64,000 bases of DNA from Rhizobium vallis. GTDB lineage: Bacteria; Pseudomonadota; Alphaproteobacteria; Rhizobiales; Rhizobiaceae. The stretch's first letter is position 1; every line of letters begins with the position of its first letter. The stretch is taken from contig NZ_ML133688.1 in NCBI RefSeq assembly GCF_003985155.1, forward strand, positions 62,001-126,000, in the 5' to 3' direction. Positions 26,285 to 36,700 of this stretch are shown in pieces. A program made the position numbers and the translations under genes. Under the pieces are notes generated by a model, which saw only the letters and a program-made list of their open reading frames with translations, was not told the origin of the DNA and did not search any database.

Positions 26285-27562
26285 ATGGCATCGCGTATGT
26301 TTTCCAGGGGCGTGACGTCGCTCGTTCTTCTTTCGTCGCTCGCATCGCCGTCCTTCGCCGGCGGTTTGGAGCGTGGCGGATACAATATCGATCAGCTGTT
26401 CGACAATTCGCGGTTTTCCGTTCAATCCGGCGCGACCTATGTCATGCCGCAGCGCAAGCTAAAGAACGTCAAGGACACCAAGGCGAGCGACGGTCTCGGC
26501 ACCAATGGCGTCGGTGGCGGTTCGACCACCGCCGACGATACCGAGAATTATTGGGTTCCCTATCTCGGCGTGAAGGTCGGTTTCGGCGACGCGATCGATT
26601 GCTTGGGCGACTATTCCACACCCTTCGGCGCACATACCAATCCCGGCACTGACTGGCTGGGCGTCAACAACAACATCGAAACCAAGATCAGCACCCGCAA
26701 TTACGGCCTCACCTGCTCCTATCGTTTCGATATGGGCCCCGGCCAGCTTCGCTTTATCGGTGGCGGCTTCTATCAGATGGTCGAGGGTTTCAAGACCCGC
26801 CTCGTCGCGCCTATCACCACACCGCCGGCCTCGCTGATCTATGACGGCACCGGCCGTCTGGAGCTTTCCGACCAGGCCTGGGGATGGCGCGCGGGCCTTG
26901 CTTACGAAATCCCGGAATATGCCTTTCGCGCCAGCCTGGTTTACAACAGCAAGGTCAAATATGACGATCTTACAGGCACGGTCGATCTGACCGAGGTGCC
27001 GAAGGCCGTCAATCCCGCCAATAAATACCTCGGCGTCGTCACCCCGGTCTATGGTTCGGCCGAAGCCCCCGATTCTGTTGAATTGAAGCTGCAGAGCGGC
27101 ATTGCGCCGGACTGGCTTGCCTTCGGTTCGGTCAAGTGGACGAACTGGAGCGTGCTGCAGTCGATCGCCTTCTGCCCGAAGGCCAACAAGGGCGTCGTCG
27201 CCTGCAACGGCAGCACCCAGCTCACCTCGCTCGATCTCTTCTATCAAGACGGCTGGACGATCGGTGGTGGCGTCGGGCACAAGTTCAACGACCAGTGGGC
27301 GGGCGCCGTCAGCCTGACCTGGGATCGCGGCACGAGCCAGGGCTATGGCTCCCAGACCGACACATGGACGCTCGGCGCAGGCGTTTCCTATACGCCGGTC
27401 GAGAATGTAGAATGGCGTCTGGCCGGCGCGCTCGGCATCATGACCGGCGGTGAATCCGGCACCTTCGTCTACAAAGGCAAGACCTATGGCGATGACGTCT
27501 CCTATTCCTTCGACGACGATCTGGTCGCAGCCCTCTCCACCAGCGTAAAGATCAAGTTCTGA
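26285..27562 (+). CDS. fadL: Outer-membrane protein of the FadL/OmpP1 family
   Basis: 425 residues. A signal peptide (MASRMFSRGVTSLVLLSSLASPSFAG, cleavage about residue 25) precedes a beta-barrel with alternating strands and an aromatic C-terminal end (VKIKF) suited to BAM assembly. The N-terminal GGLERGGYNIDQLFD text is the plug that blocks the barrel in FadL channels, which pass long-chain fatty acids or other hydrophobic compounds. Two Cys pairs may form loop disulphides. ATG 26285 begins the signal peptide; the frame is open further upstream but without coding character. Confidence 0.85.
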   Translation: MASRMFSRGVTSLVLLSSLASPSFAGGLERGGYNIDQLFDNSRFSVQSGATYVMPQRKLKNVKDTKASDGLGTNGVGGGSTTADDTENYWVPYLGVKVGFGDAIDCLGDYSTPFGAHTNPGTDWLGVNNNIETKISTRNYGLTCSYRFDMGPGQLRFIGGGFYQMVEGFKTRLVAPITTPPASLIYDGTGRLELSDQAWGWRAGLAYEIPEYAFRASLVYNSKVKYDDLTGTVDLTEVPKAVNPANKYLGVVTPVYGSAEAPDSVELKLQSGIAPDWLAFGSVKWTNWSVLQSIAFCPKANKGVVACNGSTQLTSLDLFYQDGWTIGGGVGHKFNDQWAGAVSLTWDRGTSQGYGSQTDTWTLGAGVSYTPVENVEWRLAGALGIMTGGESGTFVYKGKTYGDDVSYSFDDDLVAALSTSVKIKF

Positions 27563-27588
27563 TCCTGCGCCTCAAGTAGAAGTCACGG

Positions 27589-27617
27589 AGCCCGGCAGTT
27601 TGCCGGGCTTTTCTTTG
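27589..27617 (+). terminator. Intrinsic terminator after the FadL-type gene
   Basis: AGCCCGGCA and TGCCGGGCT around TTT, then TTTCTTT. Confidence 0.85.
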
Positions 27618-28281
27618 GGCGCTCCGCAAGACAAAACGACCTTCTGATTTGTGACGATTCAGCAACACTTTTTTATGGCAGTTGGCGTATGGTGGCGATG
27701 GGGCGAATTTGTCCATTTCCCGCCACAAAGAGAGCGCAGCGGTATTTGCAGGCGAGGAGATGGCAGACTTACGGTGCGTGTAATTAGTAGCATGGGTCGA
27801 ATTTTTTCCGGTAACACCAGATCGTACGGCGCGATTGGCGACAGTCGTTGGATTGCGGCCGTTTTTCCTTCCGAGCAAGGCTGTTCCGGCGGCAGAACTG
27901 GCCTGACGATGACATCGTCGATCCACTCACTGTCGTTGTTTTCGCCCCGTTCGCATGAGCAGCCGAGCTTCGCCGTAGAAGTCGATACCGGTTTGGTCAC
28001 ATTTGCTATTTACGAATGCGATAAAGGCGGGAAGGCGGACGCCGCGCCCACCGAAAGAGTGCCACGGAGATTGCAGTCGGACCATGCCGCAGGCCGGGTG
28101 GTTCTGAATGACGCGCTGGAAATTCGGTCTTTGAGAAAAGGCCAATCGGCTGGATGCGACGCGGGCAAAGGGGCCATGGAGCTCGCCGCGGGATCGCTCG
28201 CCTCGAAGGAATACATCCGCGGTATGCACGGCGTAAGCGCCGCCGCTACCTGCCAGGGATGAACGAAAGAAATCGGTTGAA
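27618..28281. other. Long exoR upstream region
   Basis: About 660 bp without a gene I can support. A 203-codon plus-strand frame (27651-28262) and a minus-strand frame cover it, but neither has a Shine-Dalgarno, conserved motif or coding composition. The length suggests extended regulatory sequence for exoR, which in Sinorhizobium is autoregulated through ExoS/ChvI. Confidence 0.45.
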
Positions 28282-29085
28282 ATGGTGACGTCCGAGTTCA
28301 AATTGTTCAAGTTCATGCTGATGGGCATGTCGATGGCCGTGGCGCTGGCACTGACCTGCCCAGCCCGTGCATTCGACATCAAGGCCGGCGTCAACAAGGA
28401 ATCCGGTCCTTTCGATCTCTTCAAGTTCGGCTTCAAGGCCTATAAGAACGGACAGAAGGAAGAGGCGGTCGAAGCCTATAAATACGCTGCCGAAAAGGGC
28501 CATACCGGGTCGCGCTGGGCGCTTGCCAACATGTATGCCGACGGCGATGGCGTCGCGCAGGATGATTTCGAAGCCTTCAAGATCTACAGCGAGATCGCCC
28601 AGCAGGGCGTCGAACCCGGTTCGGAAGATACCGGCTTCTTCGTCAACGCGCTGCTCTCGCTCGCCAATTATTACAAGCACGGCATAACCGGCAGCCCTGT
28701 TAAGATCGACCTTACCCAGGCCCGTCAGCTCTATTTCCAGGTCGCCTCCACCTTCGGCGTTGCCGAGGCGCAATTCCAGCTGGCCCAGATGATGCTGGCG
28801 GGAGAGGGCGGTTCAGCCAGCCCGCAGCAGGCGAAGAAATGGCTGAACCAGGCCCGCAAGAGTGGTCATCCGGGCGCCATGGCCGTCTTTGGCAATATTC
28901 TTTTCGACGAAGGCCAGACCGCGCGCGGTCTGGCGCTGATGACGGCAGCACTCGACCGCTGCAAGCCCAAGGATTGCAACTGGATGGAAGCGCTGCAGGA
29001 GCAGGCCTTCTCGGTTGCCAACGAAGCCGACCGCCGCACGGCCATATCGCTTTCACACACGATCGCAAGCGGCTCCGACGACTAA
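28282..29085 (+). CDS. exoR: Exopolysaccharide regulator ExoR (periplasmic Sel1-repeat protein)
   Basis: 267 residues with a signal peptide (hydrophobic core LMGMSMAVALALTCPARA, cleavage about residue 30). In Sinorhizobium ExoR is a periplasmic inhibitor of the ExoS sensor kinase and so restrains succinoglycan production and the switch to symbiosis; acid triggers its proteolysis. The mature part is a string of Sel1-like/TPR repeats, for example AVEAYKYAAEKGHTGSRWALA, ARQLYFQVASTFGVAEAQFQL and AKKWLNQARKSGHPGAM. It appears monocistronic: a palindromic repeat begins just after its stop and xthA converges on it. Confidence 0.95.
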   Translation: MVTSEFKLFKFMLMGMSMAVALALTCPARAFDIKAGVNKESGPFDLFKFGFKAYKNGQKEEAVEAYKYAAEKGHTGSRWALANMYADGDGVAQDDFEAFKIYSEIAQQGVEPGSEDTGFFVNALLSLANYYKHGITGSPVKIDLTQARQLYFQVASTFGVAEAQFQLAQMMLAGEGGSASPQQAKKWLNQARKSGHPGAMAVFGNILFDEGQTARGLALMTAALDRCKPKDCNWMEALQEQAFSVANEADRRTAISLSHTIASGSDD

Positions 29086-29086
29086 T

Positions 29087-29131
29087 GCATGTCGCCTGGA
29101 CGTGTGCAGCGGTTCCAGGATAACGACATGC
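29087..29131. repeat. Rhizobial palindromic intergenic repeat after exoR
   Basis: GCATGTCG and CGACATGC form the outer arms, CCTGGA and TCCAGG the inner, around GTGTGCAGCGG. The sequence type recurs widely in Rhizobium intergenic regions. It begins two bases after the exoR stop and lies between two convergent genes, so it may also end transcription from both. Confidence 0.7.
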
Positions 29132-29156
29132 TTAAAACAGAGCTTGAGAAAAAACC

Positions 29157-29948
29157 TCAGGCCGCGAAGTCGAAATAGGCGATCACCGGCACGTGGTCGG
29201 ATGGCTTTTCCCAGGCCCGCACATGTTTTTCGATCGCCGCTGACGTCATGCGGTCGGCGGCTTCCGGCGACAGCAGCAGATGGTCGATGCGGATGCCGTT
29301 ATTCTTCGGCCAGGCGCCGGCCTGATAATCCCAGAAGGAATAGAGCTGCGTCGCGTCCGTCGTCGCGCGCACCGCATCCGTCAGGCCGAGGTTTTCGAGC
29401 CGGCGGAACGCCTCCCGTGTCTGCGGCAGAAACAGCGCATCGCTTTCCCAGACTTTGGGGTCGAAGCAGTCGTGTGGTTCGGGGATGACGTTGTAGTCGC
29501 CGGCAAGGACAAGCATCTCTTCATAGGCGAGCCGTTCGGCCGCGAACGTTCGCAAGCGCTCCATCCAGGCGAGCTTGTAGGGATATTTTTCCGTTTCGAC
29601 AGGGTTGCCGTTCGGCAGGTAGATGCAGCAGACCCGCAGGATGCGCGAGTCGGCCAGCGTGAACACTGCTTCGAGGAAACGTGCCTGCTCATCCAGCGGA
29701 TCGCCGGGCAGGCCGCGGTTGACCTCGAACGGTGAACTCTTGGAGAGGATCGCCACGCCGTTGAAGCCCTTCTGGCCGTGCGTCTCGACGTGATAGCCGA
29801 GCGCCTCGATCTCCAGCCGGGGAAAGCCTTCGTCCACCGTCTTGATTTCCTGCAGGCAGACAATATCGGGATCGGAATCCTTGAGCCATTGCGTGAGGTT
29901 GTCGATGCGCGCCTTGACGCCGTTGATGTTCCAGGTCGCGATCTTCAT
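29157..29948 (-). CDS. xthA: Exodeoxyribonuclease III (AP endonuclease)
   Basis: 263-residue exonuclease-endonuclease-phosphatase fold enzyme that cleaves at abasic sites and trims 3' blocks in base excision repair. Key motifs are ATWNINGVKAR at the N-terminus, CLQEIK with the metal-binding Glu, LAGDYNV with the catalytic Asp/Asn pair, RIDHLLLS, and the terminal SDHVPV with the catalytic His. Full length for the XthA type. Confidence 0.95.
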   Translation of the reverse strand: MKIATWNINGVKARIDNLTQWLKDSDPDIVCLQEIKTVDEGFPRLEIEALGYHVETHGQKGFNGVAILSKSSPFEVNRGLPGDPLDEQARFLEAVFTLADSRILRVCCIYLPNGNPVETEKYPYKLAWMERLRTFAAERLAYEEMLVLAGDYNVIPEPHDCFDPKVWESDALFLPQTREAFRRLENLGLTDAVRATTDATQLYSFWDYQAGAWPKNNGIRIDHLLLSPEAADRMTSAAIEKHVRAWEKPSDHVPVIAYFDFAA

Positions 29949-30104
29949 GGCTCTCCCGTTCCTGTTATTGCATTCCGCCCGGACGTGTGTTCGAAGCGCG
30001 ACGCGCCTCTTTTATCGCGGTCTTTTACAACAGGACAAGACGATAAACCGGCCGGAAGGAATTCTTCGGCCGGTTCGAGGGAGAAATGTCGTGCGTTCAG
30101 ATAT

Positions 30105-30437
30105 TCAGATCGAGAAGCTGGTGCCGCAGCCGCAGCTTGCCACCGCATTGGGGTTCTTGATCTGGAAGGATTGGCCGAGAAGATTGTCGACGAAGTCGAT
30201 CTCCGAACCCGCCATATAGACGAGCGACAGGCTATCGATCAGCACCTTGGCGTCGTTCTTTTCGACGATGATGTCGTCGTCGGCTGCGCTGTCGGCAAGG
30301 TCGAACTTGTAGGAAAAGCCCGAACAGCCGCCGCCCTCGACCGAAACGCGCAGCGCGCTCTTGCCCGCCTCCGCGCCGATGATCGCAGCGATGCGCTTTG
30401 CCGCGGCGTCCGAAAGGGTTACACTCGTATCCGTCAT
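30105..30437 (-). CDS. A-type iron-sulfur carrier (IscA/ErpA/SufA family)
   Basis: 110 residues of the HesB fold, which delivers Fe-S clusters to target proteins. The three conserved Cys are present: one in EGGGCSGF, two in the C-terminal SCGCGTSF. ATG 30437 has a perfect GGAGGAAAC before it, so the seven-codon extension upstream is unlikely. Whether it is ErpA or IscA-like cannot be decided from the sequence alone. Divergent from dgt. Confidence 0.92.
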   Translation of the reverse strand: MTDTSVTLSDAAAKRIAAIIGAEAGKSALRVSVEGGGCSGFSYKFDLADSAADDDIIVEKNDAKVLIDSLSLVYMAGSEIDFVDNLLGQSFQIKNPNAVASCGCGTSFSI

Positions 30438-30658
30438 GTTTCCTCCTGCCGGGGTCAAGATCCGGAGAGAATGGGTTTTGGCACTCGAATGTTCAAATGC
30501 CTGATATCTAAGGAACTTATCATGATCCTCGCGAAAAGGCCATGATGCGCAGAAGCGATGAAGAAAGCGCCTCTTTGCCGTTCGTCAGCCTATAGGTATG
30601 AAGAGCGCATAGCGGCGTCAATGGGCAGATGCGGCAACAGGCAGAATGACGGTGAAGA

Positions 30659-31876
30659 ATGACGATTGACAGGCGTGCTTTGGGTTTCGGCAACAGCGAA
30701 AGGGCAGTCTATGCGGCGGACCCCTGGACGACACGCGGGCGGCTCTACCAGGAGGATGGAAGTCCGACACGCTCCGATTTTCAGCGCGACCGCGACCGTA
30801 TCGTCCACACCACCGCCTTTCGCCGGCTGAAGCACAAGACCCAGGTCTTCATCGCCCAGGATGGCGATCATTATCGCACCCGGCTCACCCATACGATCGA
30901 GGTGGCCCAGATCGCCCGTGCGCTTGCCCGCGCCCTGAAGCTCGATGAGGATCTGGCGGAAGGCGTAGCGCTGGTCCATGATTTCGGCCACACGCCGTTC
31001 GGTCATACCGGCGAGGACGCGCTGCACGAAGTGCTGCTGCCCTATGGCGGCTTCGACCACAATGCCCAATCGCTGCGCATCGTGACCAAACTCGAGCGGC
31101 GATATGCCGAATTCGATGGCATCAACCTGACATGGGAAAGCCTCGAAGGTCTCGTCAAGCACAATGGTCCGCTGCTGACGCCGGAAGGTGTGGGCACGCG
31201 CGGCCCGGTTCCGCAGCCGATCCTCGATTATTGCGAACTGCATGATCTTGAGCTTGCAACCTATGCCAGCCTCGAGGCCCAGGTCGCGGCAATCGCCGAC
31301 GACATCGCCTATAACACCCACGATATCGACGACGGCCTGCGCTCCGGCTACCTGACTTTCGACATGCTGGAGGAAATACCGTTTCTTGCCGAGCTGATGG
31401 CGGAGGTGCGGGAGCGCTATCCGCATCTGGAACCGAGCCGCTTCACCCATGAGATCATGCGCCGCCAGATCACGCGCATGGTCGAGGACGTGATCACCGT
31501 CGCGCAGGAGCGCCTTTCCCTCATCCGCCCGCAGAGCGCCGGCGACGTGCGCGCAGCCGACCGGGTTATCGCCACGTTTTCCGAGCAGATGTCCGAAACA
31601 GACAAGCAGATCAAGGCGATGCTCTTCAAGCGCATCTACCGCAATCCGGATATCATGCGCATCCGTGCGGGTGCTGCCCAGATCGTCGCCGATCTCTTTG
31701 GCGCCTACATGGCCAACCCCAAGGAGATGCAGAGTCACTACTGGGTGGATCATATCGCCGGCCTCTCCGATGCGCCGAAAGCCCGCCATGTCGGTGATTA
31801 TCTCGCCGGCATGACGGATACCTACGCGATCAGCGCCCACAGGCGATTGTTTGACCACACTCCGGATTTGCGATAG
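30659..31876 (+). CDS. dgt: Deoxyguanosinetriphosphate triphosphohydrolase-like protein
   Basis: 405-residue HD-domain dNTPase that hydrolyses dNTPs to nucleoside and triphosphate. Metal ligands are in [12 protein letters not shown] and [14 protein letters not shown], with a later conserved Asp in the [16 protein letters not shown] helix. The N-terminal ESR-like start ([20 protein letters not shown]) is characteristic. Length fits the shorter alphaproteobacterial Dgt group. It opens the block leading to argS, 65 bp downstream. Confidence 0.93.
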   Translation: MTIDRRALGFGNSERAVYAADPWTTRGRLYQEDGSPTRSDFQRDRDRIVHTTAFRRLKHKTQVFIAQDGDHYRTRLTHTIEVAQIARALARALKLDEDLAEGVALVHDFGHTPFGHTGEDALHEVLLPYGGFDHNAQSLRIVTKLERRYAEFDGINLTWESLEGLVKHNGPLLTPEGVGTRGPVPQPILDYCELHDLELATYASLEAQVAAIADDIAYNTHDIDDGLRSGYLTFDMLEEIPFLAELMAEVRERYPHLEPSRFTHEIMRRQITRMVEDVITVAQERLSLIRPQSAGDVRAADRVIATFSEQMSETDKQIKAMLFKRIYRNPDIMRIRAGAAQIVADLFGAYMANPKEMQSHYWVDHIAGLSDAPKARHVGDYLAGMTDTYAISAHRRLFDHTPDLR

Positions 31877-31941
31877 GCAGCGGTCGCCCCGCCGAGGGCC
31901 GATTTGCGGACTTTGGCACAGCCTATGCATGGAAGAGTGCG

Positions 31942-33699
31942 ATGAACCTTTTTACCGACTTCGAAGCCAGGATCAAAACCGCCCTTGAACAGATCGATCT
32001 GGTCAGGGAAAAGCGATCTGAGCTCGATTTCGGCCGCATCGCCGTCGAGCCGCCGCGCGATGCGAGCCATGGTGACGTCGCGACCAACGCTGCGATGGTG
32101 CTGGCAAAGCCGCTCGGCTCCAATCCGCGCGCGCTGGCCGACGTTATCATCGCCAAGCTCAAGGAAGATGCCGACGTCGCCGATGTCTCGGTCGCAGGCC
32201 CCGGGTTCATCAACATTCGTCTGTCCGTCGGCTACTGGCAGCGGCTGCTCGCCTCGATGATCGGCGCCGGCACTGAATACGGCCGCTCGACGCTCGGCAA
32301 TGGGCTGAAGGTCAACGTCGAATATGTCTCGGCCAATCCGACCGGCCCGATGCATGTCGGCCATTGCCGTGGCGCCGTCGTCGGCGATGCGCTCGCCAAC
32401 TTGCTCGCTTTTGCCGGCTACGGCGTCGAGAAAGAATATTACATCAACGATGCGGGCTCGCAGATCGACGTGCTCGCCCGCTCCGTCTTCCTGCGTTATC
32501 GCGAAGCGCTTGGCGAAAAGATCGGCGAGATCCCCTCCGGTCTTTACCCGGGTGATTATCTCGTGCCCGTCGGCCAGTCGCTTGCCGCCGATTACGGCGT
32601 GAGGCTGCACAACATGCCGGAAGAGCAGTGGATGCCGATCGTCAAGGATCGCACGATCGACGCGATGATGGTGATGATCCGCGAAGATCTCGCGGCGCTC
32701 AATGTCCATCACGACGTCTTCTTCTCCGAACGGACGCTGCATGCCAACGGCGCGGCAGCGATCCGCACCGCGATCAACGACCTGACCTTCAAGGGCTTTG
32801 TCTATAAGGGCACCCTGCCGCCGCCGAAGGGCCAGCTTGCCGAGGACTGGGAGGATCGCGAACAGACGCTGTTCCGCTCGACCGAGGTGGGCGACGACAT
32901 GGACCGGCCGCTGATCAAGTCAGACGGCTCCTACACCTATTTCGCTGCCGACGTTGCGTACTTCAAGAACAAGTTCGACCGTGGCTTTAACGAGATGATC
33001 TATGTGCTCGGCGCCGACCATGGCGGCTACGTCAAGCGCTTGGAAGCGGTTGCACGCGGCGTCTCGGATGGTAAGGCGAAGCTGACCGTGCTGCTCTGCC
33101 AGCTCGTCAAGCTCTATCGCAACGGCGAGCCGGTGAAGATGTCGAAGCGCTCCGGCGACTTCGTCACACTGCGGGATGTCGTCGAGGAAGTCGGACGTGA
33201 TTCGGTCCGGTTTATGATGCTTTACCGGAAGAATTCCGAGCCGCTCGACTTCGATTTCGCCAAAGTGACGGAACAATCGAAAGATAATCCGGTTTTTTAC
33301 GTGCAGTATGCGCATGCCCGTTGCATGTCGGTCTTCCGGCAGGCGAGGGAGGCTTTCCCCGGCCTCGAAGTTTCGCCTGAGGATCTTGCGAAAACCGTTG
33401 CTGGCATTGGCGATCCGGCCGAATTGCAGCTTGTCGCCAAGCTTGCCGAATTCCCCCGCGTCGTCGAGGCGGCCGCCCAGTCCCAGGAGCCGCATCGCAT
33501 CGCTTTTTACCTCTATGACCTCGCAAGTTCGTTCCACGCGCACTGGAACAAAGGTAAAGATCAGACGGAATTACGATTTGTTAATGATAAAAACCGAGAA
33601 TCAAGTATTGCCAGACTTGGGCTGGTGTACGCCGTCGCGTCGGTTTTGAAGTCGGGACTCGCCATTACAGGCACTGCCGCACCTGACGAAATGCGATAA
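31942..33699 (+). CDS. argS: Arginyl-tRNA synthetase
   Basis: 585 residues, class I. The HIGH-equivalent HVGH occurs in [12 protein letters not shown] near residue 137, and KMSKR in VKMSKRSGD near residue 400. The N-terminal Add-1 domain (1-110) recognises the tRNA D-loop and the C-terminal helical DALR domain the anticodon. It has the KMSK-type loop that some ArgS lack. Downstream is the SPOR gene, as in other rhizobia. Confidence 0.97.
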   Translation: MNLFTDFEARIKTALEQIDLVREKRSELDFGRIAVEPPRDASHGDVATNAAMVLAKPLGSNPRALADVIIAKLKEDADVADVSVAGPGFINIRLSVGYWQRLLASMIGAGTEYGRSTLGNGLKVNVEYVSANPTGPMHVGHCRGAVVGDALANLLAFAGYGVEKEYYINDAGSQIDVLARSVFLRYREALGEKIGEIPSGLYPGDYLVPVGQSLAADYGVRLHNMPEEQWMPIVKDRTIDAMMVMIREDLAALNVHHDVFFSERTLHANGAAAIRTAINDLTFKGFVYKGTLPPPKGQLAEDWEDREQTLFRSTEVGDDMDRPLIKSDGSYTYFAADVAYFKNKFDRGFNEMIYVLGADHGGYVKRLEAVARGVSDGKAKLTVLLCQLVKLYRNGEPVKMSKRSGDFVTLRDVVEEVGRDSVRFMMLYRKNSEPLDFDFAKVTEQSKDNPVFYVQYAHARCMSVFRQAREAFPGLEVSPEDLAKTVAGIGDPAELQLVAKLAEFPRVVEAAAQSQEPHRIAFYLYDLASSFHAHWNKGKDQTELRFVNDKNRESSIARLGLVYAVASVLKSGLAITGTAAPDEMR

Positions 33700-33760
33700 C
33701 GTCACCATTTACCCACAATGCGCTGGCATTTGAGCGTTGGCGTTTGCGAGTGGGATAGGC

Positions 33761-36700
33761 ATGGCTGAGAAACAACTTGCGTATGATGCGCGCGGAAAAG
33801 ACGATCTGTTTGCTGACGACGATCCGTTGGCCGAACTCGCCCGTATCGTTGGTTTCGAGCCGCGCGTAGCGGCAAACACGGTGACCGAAGAACGGCGCGA
33901 GCCTGCCCTCGATCTCGAGGAAGAGCTTGTACGCGAGTTCGACCGTTACGACGCTCCGCGTCCGCTTGCAGAGCTCGATCGTCCGGCCGAACCTGCTGCT
34001 GAAGATATCGCTCCCGAGGATTATGTCGAGCCCGTTCTTGACGTTTCCCCCGTTGCCGAAAGCGCGGAAGCCCCCGAGCCGGTTTCCGTTACTCCTGCTC
34101 CCGCCGAAGAAGCAGCGCTCGCTGCCAAGGGCTGGGACGCGCTCGCTGCCGATTGGGCGGCCGGGCCGCAGCAGCAGCTTTCCGTCGAGCCCGTTGCCGA
34201 GGCGCCGGTGCAATCGGCCTTCGGCGGTGCGCGCGATCTGATCGAGGAACTCGAACTTTCGATCGGCGCAGCGCCAGTCTCGTCGATTGCGCAACCCGCC
34301 AAGGCGCCGCAATGGTCGGCCGCCAGCATCCGGTTGCCGCTTGCCAATTTCCATGCCGCGAAACGCGAAGAACCGGCTGCTCCGCCGGTGGTGGAGCCGG
34401 CTGCCGTGCCGGTGGCTGAGACGTCGTTCGCCGATCTTCCTGAGTTGAAGCCGGAGCCGGTGATCGAGCAGCCTGTGCCCGTCGCCGTTGCCGAACCTTC
34501 CGAGGAATTCGAAGCCGTTGCTCCGTCGCTCGGCTTCCCCGCCGAGCTCGATCGCCATGATGAGGTGACGACACCGGAAGAGACTGCCGAGGCCGAGGAA
34601 TTTGTCGAGATCGAGGACGAACTCCAGGATTTCGGAGACGATGCCGGTTTCGATCTCATCGCCGCCGCCGTCCAAGGCGAGATCCAGGCCGATGCCGCGC
34701 TGACGGCGGTCGTGCCCGAAGTGCCGCATACCGCCGGCACGTTCGATCTCGACGATCTGCTTGCCGATGTCTCGCGTTATCCTGTGCCGCAACGCGCCAA
34801 TCTGGCGCCTGTTGCGTCGCAGCCCGCCGCGATCGAGGCAACGCCCGTCGTTGCAGCCGCGCCTGCACAGCCCGAAGCAATCGTGCCTGCGCCGGCGGCT
34901 GCAGCACCCGTCCAGTCCGCTCCGGTCGAGCCGGCGCCGGCCTATTTTGCCGAGGCCGCAAGGCCGATCGCGCCGCAGCTTACCGAGGTCGCTCCGCCGC
35001 AGCCTGCCGCAACGTCATATTCGCGGGTGCCGCAGCCGCTAGAGGAAGCCGACGATCCGTTCGCCGGCCATGATTTCGAGCTGGATCTTGCCGACATCGA
35101 GCTGGAACTCGCCGATCTCGATTTCTCCGAGCCAGACGTGGAGCCAAAGCCGCAGCCGCAGGCGGTAGCCCCTGCGCCGACGCCTGCAATTCCTGTGCCG
35201 CAGCCGGAAATGTCAGCGCGTCCGCAGGCGACTGCCGCGCCTGCAAGCGCCGCACCGGCATTCACTCCCGAGCCGCCGGCTCCAGTTCCGGCTCCGGTTT
35301 TCAATTGGGCGCCTGCCGCCGAGTCGACCGAAGACCTGCCGTTTGATCCGGCGATGATCTCCGACCCGGAGGATCGTCCTGAGACCGTCGATGACATGCA
35401 CGTGCCGGCGCTGCCGCCGGTCGAGCAGCCCGCGCCGGTTGCCAAGACGGCGGATTTTGATTTCGATCTCGATGCGGAAATTGCGAGCTTCTTTGAACCG
35501 GCCAAGCCGCGGGAAACACCTGCGCCGGCACGGGATACGGCGGCTGCCGCAGCAAAGCCGGTCAAGCCCACCATTGCCGATGGTCTCGATGATTTCGAGC
35601 GGGCGCTGGAGGAGGATTTCCGCCGCAGCGTGCGCGAGCCGGTCGAGCGTCGCGAGAACGTTTCCGAGGTCCGCATCGAATCGGCAAGCCAGGCCGCTGA
35701 TTTCAGCCGCGCCCGGTCGATGCGCCGTCTGCTTGCCGGAGCCGTCGTGTTCGTGGTCTTTGCCGGCGTCGGTTACGGCATCTATTCCTCCGTCTGGAAC
35801 GGCGAGGGGCTAGGCATCGTCGCGACCGGCGAGCCGCGCGTGATCGCCGCCGACAAGGAGCCGGTCAAGGTCGTTCCGGAAAATCCGGGCGGCAAGACCG
35901 TGCCGAACCAAGACAAGGCCGTCTATGACCGCGTTGCCGGTTCCGCCGAGGAGCCGAAGCAGAAAGCGCTCGTTTCCTCCGATGAGGCGCCTGTCGATGT
36001 CGTCCAGCGCACGCTGACGCCGGAAGCATTGCCCGAGGACGATGAGAACGCCGGCGCTAACGACCAGATCACGCCGACCGCAGTTGGCGAGACGGAAGAT
36101 CCGCGTCTCCTGCCGAACCAGGGCAGTGCCGACAACGGTGCCGCAAGCGATGCCGACAAGACGCCATCCGTTTCACCGCGCAAGGTCCGCACGATGATCG
36201 TCAAGCCCGACGGCACGTTGGTCGCTCGCGAAGATCTGGCACCCGTCGACCAGCCCGCGCAATCCGCCCCGGCGCCGCAGTCTGCCCCGGCGCCGCAGTC
36301 TGCCCAGGCGACGCAGTCTGCCCAGGCGACATTGCCGGCTCAGCCGGCGTTGGCGGCCCCGTCGACGCCGTCCGTACCTCCTGTCGTCGGAAAGGCCGCA
36401 GGCCTCCCGGCAAGCGCCGAGGTTGCTTCCGTCGACGCTCGTTCCGCGGCGCCTGTCGAAACCGCGCCGGCACAGCCGTCGCCTGTCGGCAATGCCGACG
36501 CGCAGGCCGCAAATCCAGCCCCGGTCGATGCGCCGGCACGGCCGGTCAAGACCACGGCAATTGTCGATACCGCCCCGGTTCCGATTGCCCGTCCGGCTGA
36601 ACAGCCCGTCAACGTCGTCAGCACCGTGACCGAGAAGGGCAATGTCCGGCCGCCTGCACAGCAGCCGAAGACGACGCAGGTCGCAGCCGCCGCGCCGGCT

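Noticed and set aside
27651-28262. 203-codon plus-strand frame upstream of exoR
   Set aside because: No Shine-Dalgarno, no conserved text, erratic composition; kept as non-coding.
36240-36350. Short tandem repeats as a CRISPR or VNTR locus
   Set aside because: They are in-frame Pro/Ala/Gln codon repeats within the SPOR protein linker, without spacers.
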